From the NCBI RefSeq assembly GCF_026241105.1, contig NZ_JAPFFT010000001.1:248001-312000 (forward strand): a DNA stretch of 64,000 nt. Reading direction: 5' to 3'. Below the pieces are notes generated by a model. The model did not search any database, was not told the DNA's origin, and saw nothing but the letters and a program-made list of their open reading frames with translations. The position numbers and the translations under genes were made by a program. This stretch comes from Arthrobacter rhizophilus. Lineage in GTDB: Bacteria > Actinomycetota > Actinomycetes > Actinomycetales > Micrococcaceae. Every line of letters begins with the position of its first letter. The first letter of the stretch is position 1. Below, in pieces: positions 18,041-28,256 of this stretch.

Positions 18041-18801
18041 ACGTGGGCTCCCTTTCCGACGACGGCGGCTACCTCGTCCGGTTCTTTCTTCTCCGGCCGG
18101 CCCGAGCGAAGACGGCGGTCAATCCAGTTCACGAAGTGAGTCAACGGAATGGTCAGCGCCAGATAGAAGATGGCTGCAGCGACATACCCTGAGAGGTTGC
18201 CGCTGCGGGCCGCGGCGTCCTGGCCGATCTGGAAGAGTTCACGTTCAGAAGACATGAGGCCCAGGGTGAAGACAAGGGAAGATTCTTTGATGAGGGCGAT
18301 GAACTGGTTGACAAGCGCCGGCAGGACGCGGCGGACGCCTTGGGGCACGACGACGAGGCGCATCGAGGCGCCGTAGCCGAACCCCAAGGCGCGTGTTGCC
18401 TCAAGCTGGCCTTTGTCAACGCTCTGGATGCCGGACCGGAAGATCTCTCCAATGTAGGCGGCGGACATGAGCGACAGGGCAGCAATACCCATGGGGTACG
18501 GGCTTGAGATTCCGGTCAATTCCCGGACTATCGGGCCGAATCCCAGGCCGATAACGAGGATTGTGAGTACCGCCGGGAGCCCACGGAACACGTCTGTGTA
18601 AACCCGTGCGGCCCACCGTGCCACAGGATTGCGCGAGATGCCCATGAGAGCGAGCACCATGCCGAGCAGAGTCCCGATGACGCCGGAGATGGCGGCCAGC
18701 ACAATGGTGTTAGGCAGGCCGACGGCGAACATCGAAGGCAGGACCTCGCCGATGACCTTCCAGTTGAGGAAGGTCTCGGCGAGCTGGTTCAGGTAATCCA
18801 T
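18037..18801 (-). CDS. polar amino acid ABC transporter, permease
   Basis: A 254-residue inner-membrane permease of the HisM/GlnP type with about five membrane helices. The cytoplasmic EAA loop reads [25 protein letters not shown]'s first part ([12 protein letters not shown]), the contact site for the ATPase. The family start region with repeated glycine and the [13 protein letters not shown] segment are typical. It is the only permease gene present, so it should act as a homodimer. It follows the binding-protein gene by 18 bases and overlaps the ATPase gene. Confidence 0.94.
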   Translation of the reverse strand: MDYLNQLAETFLNWKVIGEVLPSMFAVGLPNTIVLAAISGVIGTLLGMVLALMGISRNPVARWAARVYTDVFRGLPAVLTILVIGLGFGPIVRELTGISSPYPMGIAALSLMSAAYIGEIFRSGIQSVDKGQLEATRALGFGYGASMRLVVVPQGVRRVLPALVNQFIALIKESSLVFTLGLMSSERELFQIGQDAAARSGNLSGYVAAAIFYLALTIPLTHFVNWIDRRLRSGRPEKKEPDEVAAVVGKGAHV

Positions 18802-18819
18802 GTGGCGCCTGTCAGTCGA

Positions 18820-19773
18820 TTACTTCGCGGGAATCTGGACGGCTTTGCTGCCGGGCTTCCAGCCTTCAGGCGTTTGCTCCTTGAGGGTCGGGCGGTCCGT
18901 GTACCACTGCGCGGTGAGCTTGGTCCACGTGCCGTCGGCGATGACGGCATCCAGAGCAGTGTTGAGTGCGTCAACGAGCGGCTTGTTCTCCTTGCCAACT
19001 GCGTAGGCGGTGAAGTTCTGGGTGTTGACCTTCTTCTGGGCGATCGTCGTGCCATCGCCAGCCTTGACCTGGCCCTCGGCCTGCTGAGACGGGGCAACCC
19101 AGGCGTCCACCTGGCCGCTCTTCACATTGGCGTAGACGGTGTTGTAGTCCGGGAAGCGGACAGGCTCCAGCTTGAGCGTGTTGGTCACGAAGTCATCCTG
19201 GACCGTGCCCTGGACAACGCCAATGCGCACTCCCTGCTTGAGGTCGTCGAAGGTCTTCACCTTCGCCCCGTCCTTGGTCACGATGGCCATGTAGCCGAAG
19301 TCGTAGCCATTAGTGAAGGCGACGGTGTCGCGCCGGGCGTCAGTGGTGGAGATCGAAGAGGATCCGACATCGAATTGCTTGGTCTTGACCTGGGCCAGCA
19401 GACCCTGGAACTTCGTCGACACGAACTCCACCTTGAGGCCGAGCTTGGCCGCCATGGCCTTGAGAAGCTCGTTATCGTAGCCCGTGAAGTTGCCGTCCTT
19501 GTCGATGAAGATGTTCGGCGGCGCGTCCGAGAGGGTGCCGACCTTGATCGTGCCGTCCGTAATCAGGCCGAGCTTGGACTTGTCGATCTTGTCCAGCGGC
19601 GTCACGTCCTTGGTGGTGTACTTGTCCAGCGCCTGCTGGTTGCTACCAGCCAGGGCATCGCTCGGCGAGGCGCTGCTGGTGGTGCCCGCTCCGCCGCTGC
19701 AGGCGGCTAGGGAGACAACCAGGGCTGCAGCCACGGGGACAGCAGAGAACCACTTCAGGGCTTTGATTTTCAT
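18820..19773 (-). CDS. amino acid ABC transporter substrate-binding lipoprotein
   Basis: A 317-residue solute-binding protein of the bacterial extracellular family 3. From ATG 19773 it starts MKIKALKWF, with a signal peptide ending in the lipobox SLAAC, so it is a lipoprotein. The binding-fold signature lies at FIDKDGNFTGYDNELLKAMA, followed by the hinge stretch DVGSSSISTTDARRD and IGVVQGTVQDDFV. Specificity for a polar or charged amino acid is inferred from the family. A second ATG 18 bases upstream is possible, but GAAAGTG sits at good spacing for 19773. First gene of the three-gene unit. Confidence 0.93.
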   Translation of the reverse strand: MKIKALKWFSAVPVAAALVVSLAACSGGAGTTSSASPSDALAGSNQQALDKYTTKDVTPLDKIDKSKLGLITDGTIKVGTLSDAPPNIFIDKDGNFTGYDNELLKAMAAKLGLKVEFVSTKFQGLLAQVKTKQFDVGSSSISTTDARRDTVAFTNGYDFGYMAIVTKDGAKVKTFDDLKQGVRIGVVQGTVQDDFVTNTLKLEPVRFPDYNTVYANVKSGQVDAWVAPSQQAEGQVKAGDGTTIAQKKVNTQNFTAYAVGKENKPLVDALNTALDAVIADGTWTKLTAQWYTDRPTLKEQTPEGWKPGSKAVQIPAK

Positions 19774-20116
19774 CAAGCAAATCACTTTCATCGGGGAACA
19801 CGGCGTTCGTATCGAGATGGGCGGGGAACGCGGCCAAAGCAGGTTTGGGCCGCAATATCAGAACTCGACCCGCCAAACTTAATTATGTCATCAGCCTATT
19901 CGACGATGAATTGGCGACAATATGGCGCACCAATCCCAGAAACTCCGAATTAAATTCACAATTGATTCGCAATTACCACTGAAGTGCCGTGCCGTTCCGC
20001 ATGAACAGGGAATTCGTGACTGACGTCCAGCTGGCATTCAGGCAGCAAAGGGCAATGTGACGTGCATCCCATCATTCGGACGCTTGGAGAAGCGTCCAGT
20101 CCGTGGACCTAGGCCT
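19774..20116 (-). promoter_or_regulatory. AT-rich promoter region of the amino acid ABC operon
   Basis: This 343-base gap between the exonuclease stop and the ABC operon holds no gene I can support. About 19870-19980 is much more AT-rich than its surroundings. It contains the short dyads GAATT-A-AATTC and AATTG-ATTCG-CAATT, and on the minus strand a possible TTCATC/CATAAT pair with a 17-base spacer. Promoter and operator function is inferred. Confidence 0.4.
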
Positions 20117-20827
20117 TTAGAAGTCTCCGCGGCTGGCATCTTCCGGGGGAAGCACCGGCCAATTGCCTTCAATGACAGCCGTTGGTTTGGTCTTGCGCAG
20201 GTAGGTCTGGAAATCGGCCGCCTGGGCAGCGGCCCAATCGACCTGGAGGTGGTGCAGCTTGGAAGCGGGCATCTGCAGCTTCGGGAATTTGCCGGCCATG
20301 GCATCCAGGACGCGCAGGGTGGCGAGGGCGTCCGCGGCGGAGGTGTGGGCGTTATCGAGGTTCACGCCGTATTCCTCGCACAAAGCTGTAAGGGTCCGCT
20401 TGCCCTTGCGGTACCGGTCAACCTGCTTGTTCATGACGTAGGGGTCAAGCACAGGGAAGCGGGTCAGTTGCGGCACGCCGTAGCGGGCGGACTCGGCGGC
20501 CAGGACCGTGAAATCATAGCTGGCATTGAACGCGATGATGGGCACGCCGTCGTCGAACAGTTCCTGGAGTGCGGCCGCAACCTCACGTGTGACCTCTGCG
20601 GCCGGACGGCCCTCGGCTCTCGCCTTCTCCGTGGTGATGCCGTGGATTTCACTGGCTTCCAAGGGGATCTCCACGCCAGGGTCCGCCAACCATTCGAGCT
20701 CCTTGATGACGCCGCCATCGTCATCCACGACCGTGACGGAAGCGGTGACGATCCTCGCGGAACGGGAGTTCCGTCCCGTGGTCTCAAGGTCGAACGCGGC
20801 ACGGGGGAGGGTGTTCCAGGAGCTCAT
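20117..20827 (-). CDS. 3'-5' exonuclease, DnaQ-like (DEDD)
   Basis: A 236-residue exonuclease. Exo I is FDLETTGRNSR (Asp and Glu metal ligands, about residues 12-14), exo II is IAFNASYDFTVL (about 97-108), and exo III is AHTSAADALATLRVLDAM, with the His-x4-Asp of the DEDDh subgroup. It resembles stand-alone proofreading-type exonucleases of Actinobacteria rather than a polymerase subunit. It is divergent from the alkyltransferase-like gene with a 90-base gap, which puts it beside other DNA repair genes. Partner and substrate are unknown. Confidence 0.9.
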   Translation of the reverse strand: MSSWNTLPRAAFDLETTGRNSRSARIVTASVTVVDDDGGVIKELEWLADPGVEIPLEASEIHGITTEKARAEGRPAAEVTREVAAALQELFDDGVPIIAFNASYDFTVLAAESARYGVPQLTRFPVLDPYVMNKQVDRYRKGKRTLTALCEEYGVNLDNAHTSAADALATLRVLDAMAGKFPKLQMPASKLHHLQVDWAAAQAADFQTYLRKTKPTAVIEGNWPVLPPEDASRGDF

Positions 20828-20917
20828 GCTTCAACGCTACCGTCGCCCTCCGACAAGAACCGGACCGACACACTCCCTCTGGGACGATGCGGCGGACTAT
20901 GACGATACGCTGGTGGC

Positions 20918-21334
20918 ATGCGGATGGAGTTTGTGACGGCGGTGCTGGCCGTCGTGGATCTCATGCCGCCTGGGGTAGCGGTGTCATATGGGGATGTTGC
21001 CGAGCTTCTAGGCTCCGGTGGTCCCCGGCAGATCGGATCCGTCATGAGCCACCACGGGAGCGCCGTGGCCTGGTGGCGCGTCCTTCGCGCCAGCGGCGAG
21101 GCCCCGCCGGGCCTTGAGGCGGAGGCGCTGCGCCACTACTTGGACGAGGGAACGCCGCTCCACGGCGCCTACGCAGAGTATCTGCGGACTGGCGAGGGCC
21201 GGTGGCGGGTTGACCTCGCCTTGGCCCGGTGGGCTCCGACGGATCAGGATTTCGACAGTATCGATGTGATCTCTGGGCAACTCGAGCGTCAGCTCCATAA
21301 ATTGTCAGTGCCCGATGATGAAATGACTGTGTGA
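20918..21334 (+). CDS. alkyltransferase-like protein (ATL, MGMT family)
   Basis: A 138-residue small MGMT-fold protein. It keeps the DNA-binding part with SYGDVAELLG and PRQIGSVMSHHG. At the alkyl-acceptor position the usual PCHRV is AWWRV (residues 51-55), so the reactive Cys is replaced by Trp. Such ATLs bind O6-alkylguanine and flag it for nucleotide excision repair rather than repairing it directly. It overlaps the adnA-like start by 4 bases, tying it to the helicase-nuclease operon. ATG 20924 is an alternative start. Confidence 0.92.
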   Translation: MRMEFVTAVLAVVDLMPPGVAVSYGDVAELLGSGGPRQIGSVMSHHGSAVAWWRVLRASGEAPPGLEAEALRHYLDEGTPLHGAYAEYLRTGEGRWRVDLALARWAPTDQDFDSIDVISGQLERQLHKLSVPDDEMTV

Positions 21335-24300
21335 GTCCAACACCGTCCCCGCAAGCGACAACACAGCAAGCAACAACACGGCAAACACCGCGGCAGGCCT
21401 CCGCCCGGCTGCGCCTGCTTCCGCCGCGTGAAGTCCATTACGCAGCACCGACGTTGTCCGCTGACCAGGCCGCCGTCGTCGAACTTCCGCTCGGATCCGG
21501 GCCGGTGTTGGTGCCGGGGGCGCCGGGCACCGGGAAGTCCACTGTGCTGGTCGAGGCCGCTGTCCGGCGAGTTCAGCGCGATGGCGTGGATCCCGAACGC
21601 ATCCTGATTCTCGCACCCGGCCGGCAGGCTGCGTCGGCGTTGCGGGACACCTTTACGGGGCGCCTGGACCGCAGTTTGAGTACGACGCCGGCACGGACCT
21701 GGGCGTCATACGCTTTCGATCTGATCCGGCGAGCCAAAGCCGAGGGCGTGCTGCCGCTGCAGCGGCCGCCTAAGTTGCTTTCGGGGCCGGAACAGGACCT
21801 GATCATCAAGGAATTGCTGGAGGGGCACGCCAAACCGGGCTTTGAACTTCCGTGGCCCCAGGATTTGTCTGCGGCGTTGCCGACTCGGGGTTTCCGGCAG
21901 GAGGTCCGTCAGCTTTTTGACCGCATCATTGAATCCGGCCGCACTGCGGAAGACCTGACGGCGCTTGCCTACGAATGCGGCCGGCCGGACTGGATTGCCG
22001 CTGCGGACCTGTATGGGGAGTACCGCGACGTGCTGGATCTGAGGATGCCGGAGGCGTTTGACCCGGCGGGAATCATTACCGCGGCGCGCCAGATCTTTCA
22101 GGATTCGCCCGGATTCCTGGCGGCCGAGCGTGAACGGCTGCAGTTGATCCTCGTGGACGACATCCAAGAGGCAAATCCTGCGGTGTTCGAACTGCTCGCG
22201 GACATCGCAGAGGGCAAGGATGTTCTGGTGACGTCCTCCCCGGACACCGTGGTCCAGGGGTTTCGCGGTGCCCGTCCCGATCTTGTCGCCGAATTGCCCC
22301 AACTGCTCGGGGGCACAGCCCTCGCAGGCCTTGCGGGTACCGTGCGGGAGCTTCCTCTTTGGCACACCCACCGGCACCTCCCCGAGGTCGCGAAAGCGTG
22401 GACGGGCGTGGCCGCGCGTATCTCGCGGCGTGCGGGAGGCCAGTTGGCCCGGCGTCTGGATCCACCGCCTACGCCAGCTGGCCCGCAGCCTGTGGGCCGG
22501 GTGGAAGCGCATGTCCTTCCCTCCGCAGTCCACGAATTGCGCTACGTGGCGCAACGAATCCTTGGAGCTCAGCTCCGTGAGAACCACGAGTTCGCTGACA
22601 TTGCCGTGATTGTGCGAAACGGTGGCCAACTGGCCCAACTGCAACGCTATTTGAGCGGTCAGGGAATTCCTGTCCGTGTGCCTGTCGCGGATTCGGCTGT
22701 CCGCGATGAAGTGGCTGTTCGTCCCCTGCTTGAGGTGTATGGGCTAGTGCTGGATGCCGCCAAGCTGACGCCTGAGTCCGCCGTCTCGCTACTCACGTCG
22801 AGGATCGGCGGGGCTACCGCTATCGAGTTGCGCCGCCTGCGGCAATCCCTGCGCAGGGAGGAACTGCTGGGCGGCGGCGGACGGTCCAGTGACGAGTTGC
22901 TCGTTGAAGCGTTGCTGGAGCCTGGGGCTCTGGGTTCTTTGGGTATCGAGGGCGGCGCGGCACGGCGCTTGGCCCGCATGATCACGGCAGGACGTCTCGC
23001 TTCCGCCGAACCCGGAGCCAACGCTGAAACGGTGTTGTGGGCGTTGTGGCAAGCCACCGGGCTGGCTTCGCGCTGGACGGAAATGGCGCTCGACGGCGGC
23101 GCGGCAGGCGCCCGCGCGGACCGGGACCTTGACGCCATGATGGCTTTGTTCCACACGGCCGAGCGTTATGTTGACCAACTCCCCGGTTCCGGTCCCGAAC
23201 AGTTCCTGGAGTATCTGCTCAGTCAGGAACTCCCCATGGACACCCTTGCCGCCAGGGCGCAGTTGGAGGATGCGGTGGAGCTCATGACGCCGGCCAGCGC
23301 GGCCGGGCGGGAATGGTCCGTGGTCATAGTCGCGGGCCTGCAGGAAGGCGTCTGGCCCAACACCAGGCTCCGGGGTGAGCTCCTCGGAAGTACGTTGTTT
23401 GCCGATGCCATCGAGCACGGGGTTGCACACGCCTTGCAACGGGGCCCCCTCAGCAGGCTGCGGGATATCCGCTATGACGAGCTGCGCAGCTTCTCCACAG
23501 CCGTTTCACGTGCACGCGAAGTCCTCATCTGCACGGCTGTTTCTTCCGAAGATGAGCAGCAATCGGCCTTTCTTGACTACGTGGCGGCCCTTGAGCCGGG
23601 ACAGTACCAACGTGAGTACACGCCAGTAGGCCGGCCCATGACCCTTCGTGCCTTGGTGGCCGAGCTGAGGCAGCGCGTTCAACCGGACGACGTCGCGCTT
23701 GGCCGCCCCGGCGTGGCCGAGGAGGCCGCGGAAGCGGCCCGGGTCCTGGCTCACCTTGCCACGGCAGAGCCTGCGGTGCCGGGCGCACATCCGGATTCCT
23801 GGTGGGGATTGGCGCCGCTCAGCAGCGAGGAACCGGTGGTCCCGCAAGGAGGCACCGTGTTCGTTTCTCCCTCGAAGGTGGAAACCGTACACAAATCGCC
23901 GTTGGATTGGTTTGTCCAGGCTGCGGGTGGCGAACCCGCCACTGACTTTGCCCGTAGCCTTGGCACCTTGGTCCATGCGATTGCCCAGGAGCTGCCCCAT
24001 GCCTCCGGCGCTGAGTACGTTGCGGAACTTGTGCGTCGCTGGCCGACCCTTGGCATGAAGGACAACTGGGAGGGCAGGCTGGACTTCCAGCGTGCAGAAC
24101 AGATGGTCCGGAAGCTCGCCCAATACGTCCTTGTCATGCGGAGCGAAGGCCGAAGCCTGGCCGGGGTGGAAGTAGACTTCGACGTTCCCCTGCCGGAGGT
24201 GCGGCTCGATCCCTCTTCCGAGGATTCCGATGCTGTCCGGAACGCTGTGCTTCGGGGGCAAGTGGATCGCTTGGAAATAGATGCCGAAGGCAGGCTGGTG

Positions 24301-24672
24301 ATTGTTGACCTCAAGACGGGCAAGCGCCAGCCGGGCAAAACCGAACTTGCGAGGCACCCGCAATTGGGCGCGTATCAGGCGGCGGTGCTGCACGGCGGAT
24401 TCGAGGGTCTGCCCGTCCCCGGGCTTGTTCCAGGCGGCGCCGTTCTGGCACAGCTTGGGACCAAGACGAAGACGCCGGCAATCCAAGTGCAGGAACCTCT
24501 GGACCCGGGAGATAACTGGGCACAGGACCTTGTCAGCGAGGCCGCTGTACTCATGGCCGGAGCTACCTTCGAGGCCCGTCACGATCCCTCAAAAGGCAGC
24601 CACGGGGGCCACGGTTGCCGTCTGCCCGATATTTGCCCATTGTGCTCCAGGGGAAAGCAGGTCACCGAATGA
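21331..24672 (+). CDS. adnA: AdnA-like helicase-nuclease subunit (UvrD-type motor plus RecB-type nuclease)
   Basis: A 1113-residue subunit of a double-strand-break resection motor. Walker A is GAPGTGKS (63-70). Motif II reads VDDIQEAN instead of the usual DExQD, and the motif after it reads SPDTVVQGFRGA instead of GDxxQSIYGFRGA, so this motor looks weakened. The C-terminal nuclease domain has VDRLEIDAEG and VIVDLKTGKRQ (the D-x(n)-DxK site). It ends with a Cys group GCRLPDICPLCS, which could be part of an iron-sulfur site (inferred). GTG start overlapping the ATL stop. Pairs with the next gene. Confidence 0.9.
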   Translation: MSPTPSPQATTQQATTRQTPRQASARLRLLPPREVHYAAPTLSADQAAVVELPLGSGPVLVPGAPGTGKSTVLVEAAVRRVQRDGVDPERILILAPGRQAASALRDTFTGRLDRSLSTTPARTWASYAFDLIRRAKAEGVLPLQRPPKLLSGPEQDLIIKELLEGHAKPGFELPWPQDLSAALPTRGFRQEVRQLFDRIIESGRTAEDLTALAYECGRPDWIAAADLYGEYRDVLDLRMPEAFDPAGIITAARQIFQDSPGFLAAERERLQLILVDDIQEANPAVFELLADIAEGKDVLVTSSPDTVVQGFRGARPDLVAELPQLLGGTALAGLAGTVRELPLWHTHRHLPEVAKAWTGVAARISRRAGGQLARRLDPPPTPAGPQPVGRVEAHVLPSAVHELRYVAQRILGAQLRENHEFADIAVIVRNGGQLAQLQRYLSGQGIPVRVPVADSAVRDEVAVRPLLEVYGLVLDAAKLTPESAVSLLTSRIGGATAIELRRLRQSLRREELLGGGGRSSDELLVEALLEPGALGSLGIEGGAARRLARMITAGRLASAEPGANAETVLWALWQATGLASRWTEMALDGGAAGARADRDLDAMMALFHTAERYVDQLPGSGPEQFLEYLLSQELPMDTLAARAQLEDAVELMTPASAAGREWSVVIVAGLQEGVWPNTRLRGELLGSTLFADAIEHGVAHALQRGPLSRLRDIRYDELRSFSTAVSRAREVLICTAVSSEDEQQSAFLDYVAALEPGQYQREYTPVGRPMTLRALVAELRQRVQPDDVALGRPGVAEEAAEAARVLAHLATAEPAVPGAHPDSWWGLAPLSSEEPVVPQGGTVFVSPSKVETVHKSPLDWFVQAAGGEPATDFARSLGTLVHAIAQELPHASGAEYVAELVRRWPTLGMKDNWEGRLDFQRAEQMVRKLAQYVLVMRSEGRSLAGVEVDFDVPLPEVRLDPSSEDSDAVRNAVLRGQVDRLEIDAEGRLVIVDLKTGKRQPGKTELARHPQLGAYQAAVLHGGFEGLPVPGLVPGGAVLAQLGTKTKTPAIQVQEPLDPGDNWAQDLVSEAAVLMAGATFEARHDPSKGSHGGHGCRLPDICPLCSRGKQVTE

Positions 24673-27600
24673 CCGTCCAAACACTCGCCGGTATCGAGGC
24701 TGAAGAGACTGCCGAAGATGCCCCGGCGCTGCCCGAACCTCGATTCTCGCCCGGCGAATTGGCCGATATCCTCGGCGAACGGAACCGTCCGACGGAAGAG
24801 CAGTCCCGCATTATCGCGTCCCCGTTGACCCCACGGCTGGTAATCGCCGGCGCGGGATCCGGGAAGACTGCAACCATGGCGGATCGCGTTGTATGGCTCG
24901 TGGCCAACGGGTGGGTCCGCCCCGAAGAAGTCCTAGGCGTCACCTTCACCCGCAAAGCCGCAGGGGAGCTGGCAAGCCGTATCCGCGCCAAATTGGCAAC
25001 ACTGCAACGCATAGCGTCGTCGGATAGCGGGCATTACGGTTTCCCGGAGGGTGTTGCAGGCTCCGACGAACTTGAACCCAAGGTGTCCACCTACCACTCC
25101 TACGCCAGCGGGATTGTGGCCGACTACGGCCTTCGCCTGGGAATCGAACGCGATGTGGTGCTGCTGGGAGGCGCCCAGGCCTGGCAGCTTGCCAGTGAGG
25201 TGGTTGAAGCGTACGACGGCGATTACGAGCACTTCACAGCTGCCAAGTCCACGTTGGTGAATGCCGTGATGCAGTTGGCGGGCGAGTGCGCCGAGCATTT
25301 GCGGGAACCCGCCGAAGTTCAGCGCTGGTTGATGGAGCGGGTGTCCGAGTTCGCTCACTTGCCTTATGTGGACGGGGCGAAAAAGAACCCCACCCAAGCC
25401 GCCGGCGATCTCGGTGCCATGTTGCGTACCAGGGCCAGCGTTGCGGACATGGTGGAGCGTTACCAAATGGCCAAGAGGAACCGGGGGGTCCTGGACTTCG
25501 GCGACCTCGTAGCGCTCGCGGCCAAGATCGCCCAGGACATACCCTTGGCTGCCTCTACCGAGCGGGCCCGCTACAAGGTGGTGCTGCTTGATGAATTCCA
25601 GGACACCTCGCACGCCCAGCTGGTCCTGTTCTCCCGTCTGTTCGGGGGAGGACATGCCGTCACGGCGGTGGGGGACCCCAACCAGTCAATCTATGGGTTC
25701 AGGGGTGCCTCGGCAGGCCAGTTGTTCCACTTCGTGCAGGAATTCCCCGTCCGCGTGGAGGACAGCTTCGGAACCGCTTCCTTTGCCACTGCCCCCACTT
25801 CATACCTCACAACCGCGTGGCGGAATGGACGCAACATCCTGGCCGCGGCCAACGTCATTTCCGCGCCGCTCAACAAGGCAACCCGGCTCAACGGCGCAAC
25901 CCAGTCCGACAAGGCGGCCGCGATTGACGGTGCCCCGGGTGCAAAGGCCACAGACAGCTCTGTGGCAGTACCTCCGTTGCAGCCGAGCCCAGCGGCTGTG
26001 GACGGCAGCGTCGTGCTCGGGCGCTTTGCCACAGACGAGGGCGAGGCCGTTGCGATTGCCCGGGACGTCCACCGCTACCGGCGCACAGTCTTTGAAACTT
26101 CGGCCGACGGTACGCCAGTTTCTCCCACCATGGCAGTACTCTGCCGCCGTCGGGCGCAGATGGAGTGCTTGCGGCGTGAATTCGAGGTCCAAGGGATCCC
26201 GTACGAAATAGTCGGCCTCGGCGGGCTGCTCGACACCCCTGAAGTAGTGGACCTCGTGGCTGCGCTCCGGGTCCTGGCCGATCCTGGCCGTTCCGATGCC
26301 CTGATGCGTTTGCTGGCAGGAGCCCGGTGGCGCATCGGTACGGCCGACCTCATGGCATTCCGCGACTGGTCGCAGTTCCTGGCCCGACGGCGCTCCCAAG
26401 GCCGTGCCGGAGAGGGAGGCGCGGCGGACCACGCAGCGGACGAAAGCCCGGCGGAGACCGTCGTGGAAGGCGATATCACGGACGCCGCGAGCCTTGTGGA
26501 GGCTCTGGACTTCTTGCCACGACCGGGATGGACCTCACGCCACGGCCGCTCCCTCAGCGCCCCGGCTTTGGATCGTCTCGGCCGCTTGTCTGCGGAACTT
26601 CGGAACCTCCGTGGGTTCATTGGGGATGATCTCACCACCCTCCTTGGCGAGGTGGAGCGTGCGATGCTGCTGGACATTGAGGTCGCAGCGAAGCCCGGCA
26701 CGAGTATCCATCAGGCTCGCCGGAACCTGGACGCATTCCACGACGCGGCTGCGAGTTTCCTACACACTTCTCAGCGCGTGGATGTGTTGGCCTTCCTGGG
26801 CTGGCTTGAAGCCGCCGCAGCGGAAGAGGGCGGCCTGGACATGGCCGACGCCGAGGTGAACCACGAGGCTGTGCAACTGCTGACGGTCCACGCCTCCAAA
26901 GGGTTGGAATGGGACGTTGTCTTTGTGCCCGGGCTCAACGCCGGGGCCTTCCCGAGCAGCCGCGACTCGCGATGGAGCAGCGGCACCGCAGCCCTGCCAT
27001 GGCCCCTCCGCGGAGATCGGGCCGACCTCCCGCAATGGGATCTGGACCAACCGGACCAGAAAGGCTGGCTGGATGCCGAAAAGGACTTCAAATCAGAGGT
27101 TCAGCACCATGGCGAGGCTGAAGAACGGCGACTCGCCTACGTTGCCTACACGCGTGCAAAGTTCGTCTTGTGGGCATCGAGCGCCGCATGGAACGGTTCC
27201 CGGGCAGGGATTGCAGAGACGTCTCCGTTCCTTGCTGAGTTGGCATGTCTGGCTGACCAGGTAAGCGACGACCCCCTTGGAGGATCCGCAGCTGTCATTC
27301 ACCCGCAGTCGCTCAGTGAAGACGCACTGCCCACTGAGAGCCCCCTGACGGTCGGCACGGAAGTGGCGCTCTTCCCCTATGACCCGCTCGAAGGTCCCAG
27401 CGACCCTCGCACGGCAGAACGGCTCCGGTTGGTGCCGGGCAGGAGGGCTGCCATGGAGGCCGCGGCAACCCGGGTCAGGGAAGCCATTGAGGGGCTCCGG
27501 GCGGATTCGGTGATCGTCATCGAGGCCCCGTTGGCTAGTGCTCCGTCCCGCCCGTCCGTTCAACCGCTCCGCGGCGCGGCCGCGGGCTGGGCGGCCGAGG

Positions 27601-28256
27601 CAAGGCTGTTGTTGGAACGGCAGTTGCGACGGAAACCGGTCCAGGACGTCCATTTGCCGGGGCATATCTCGGCATCCATGTTCGTCGATCTTGGAGACGA
27701 TCCTGCTGCCGTTCTGGCCCAGCTCCGGCGGCCCGTGCCGCGGCAGCCTGGGATCTCGGCCCGCAAGGGCACCGCATTCCATTCATGGGTGGAGGAGTAC
27801 TTCGGAACCACCGGCATGCTGGACCTCGACGAGGCACCCGGTTCTGACTCGCACATCGACGAGGCCTATGGTCTTGATGACATGGTGGCAACATTTGTCA
27901 CGTCCGAATGGGCACATCGTGCCCCTGCTTTCGTCGAGGTCCCGGTGGAGACACGGATTGGAGACGTGGTTGTGCGTGGCCGGATCGACGCCGTTTTTCA
28001 GGGGGCGGACGGTACATGGGAACTGGTGGACTGGAAGACGGGCAAGCGACCGGCCGGCCGGCAGCTTAAGACCCGCGCCGTGCAGCTTGCCGTGTATCGG
28101 CTGGCGTGGGCACGCCTCAAGGGCGTGCCGTTGGAGCGGGTCAGCGCAGCGTTTTACTACGTAGCCGATGACGCCGTTGTGAGGCCCCACGATTTGGGCA
28201 CGGTGGCTGAACTGGAGAACATCATCGTTTCCGCGCTAGGCAGCCAAGACCGTTAG
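24669..28256 (+). CDS. adnB: AdnB-like helicase-nuclease subunit
   Basis: A 1195-residue second subunit with an intact motor. Walker A is GAGSGKT (61-67), motif II is LLDEFQDTSHAQ, motif III is GDPNQSIYGFRGAS, and the late helicase motifs include LTVHASKGLEWDVVFVPG and LAYVAYTRAK. The C-terminal nuclease domain has GRIDAVFQGADG and LVDWKTGKRP. With AdnA it should form the heterodimer that resects DNA ends in Actinobacteria. Two Ala/Gly-rich inserts (about residues 415-450 and 590-620) look like surface loops. ATGA overlap with adnA. The stop lies in a tandem repeat. Confidence 0.92.
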   Translation: MTVQTLAGIEAEETAEDAPALPEPRFSPGELADILGERNRPTEEQSRIIASPLTPRLVIAGAGSGKTATMADRVVWLVANGWVRPEEVLGVTFTRKAAGELASRIRAKLATLQRIASSDSGHYGFPEGVAGSDELEPKVSTYHSYASGIVADYGLRLGIERDVVLLGGAQAWQLASEVVEAYDGDYEHFTAAKSTLVNAVMQLAGECAEHLREPAEVQRWLMERVSEFAHLPYVDGAKKNPTQAAGDLGAMLRTRASVADMVERYQMAKRNRGVLDFGDLVALAAKIAQDIPLAASTERARYKVVLLDEFQDTSHAQLVLFSRLFGGGHAVTAVGDPNQSIYGFRGASAGQLFHFVQEFPVRVEDSFGTASFATAPTSYLTTAWRNGRNILAAANVISAPLNKATRLNGATQSDKAAAIDGAPGAKATDSSVAVPPLQPSPAAVDGSVVLGRFATDEGEAVAIARDVHRYRRTVFETSADGTPVSPTMAVLCRRRAQMECLRREFEVQGIPYEIVGLGGLLDTPEVVDLVAALRVLADPGRSDALMRLLAGARWRIGTADLMAFRDWSQFLARRRSQGRAGEGGAADHAADESPAETVVEGDITDAASLVEALDFLPRPGWTSRHGRSLSAPALDRLGRLSAELRNLRGFIGDDLTTLLGEVERAMLLDIEVAAKPGTSIHQARRNLDAFHDAAASFLHTSQRVDVLAFLGWLEAAAAEEGGLDMADAEVNHEAVQLLTVHASKGLEWDVVFVPGLNAGAFPSSRDSRWSSGTAALPWPLRGDRADLPQWDLDQPDQKGWLDAEKDFKSEVQHHGEAEERRLAYVAYTRAKFVLWASSAAWNGSRAGIAETSPFLAELACLADQVSDDPLGGSAAVIHPQSLSEDALPTESPLTVGTEVALFPYDPLEGPSDPRTAERLRLVPGRRAAMEAAATRVREAIEGLRADSVIVIEAPLASAPSRPSVQPLRGAAAGWAAEARLLLERQLRRKPVQDVHLPGHISASMFVDLGDDPAAVLAQLRRPVPRQPGISARKGTAFHSWVEEYFGTTGMLDLDEAPGSDSHIDEAYGLDDMVATFVTSEWAHRAPAFVEVPVETRIGDVVVRGRIDAVFQGADGTWELVDWKTGKRPAGRQLKTRAVQLAVYRLAWARLKGVPLERVSAAFYYVADDAVVRPHDLGTVAELENIIVSALGSQDR

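Noticed and set aside
18802-19710. Open frame (302 codons) opposite the substrate-binding protein gene
   Set aside because: Leu/Val/Gly/Arg-rich shadow; the lipoprotein on the other strand has a clear signal and fold motifs.
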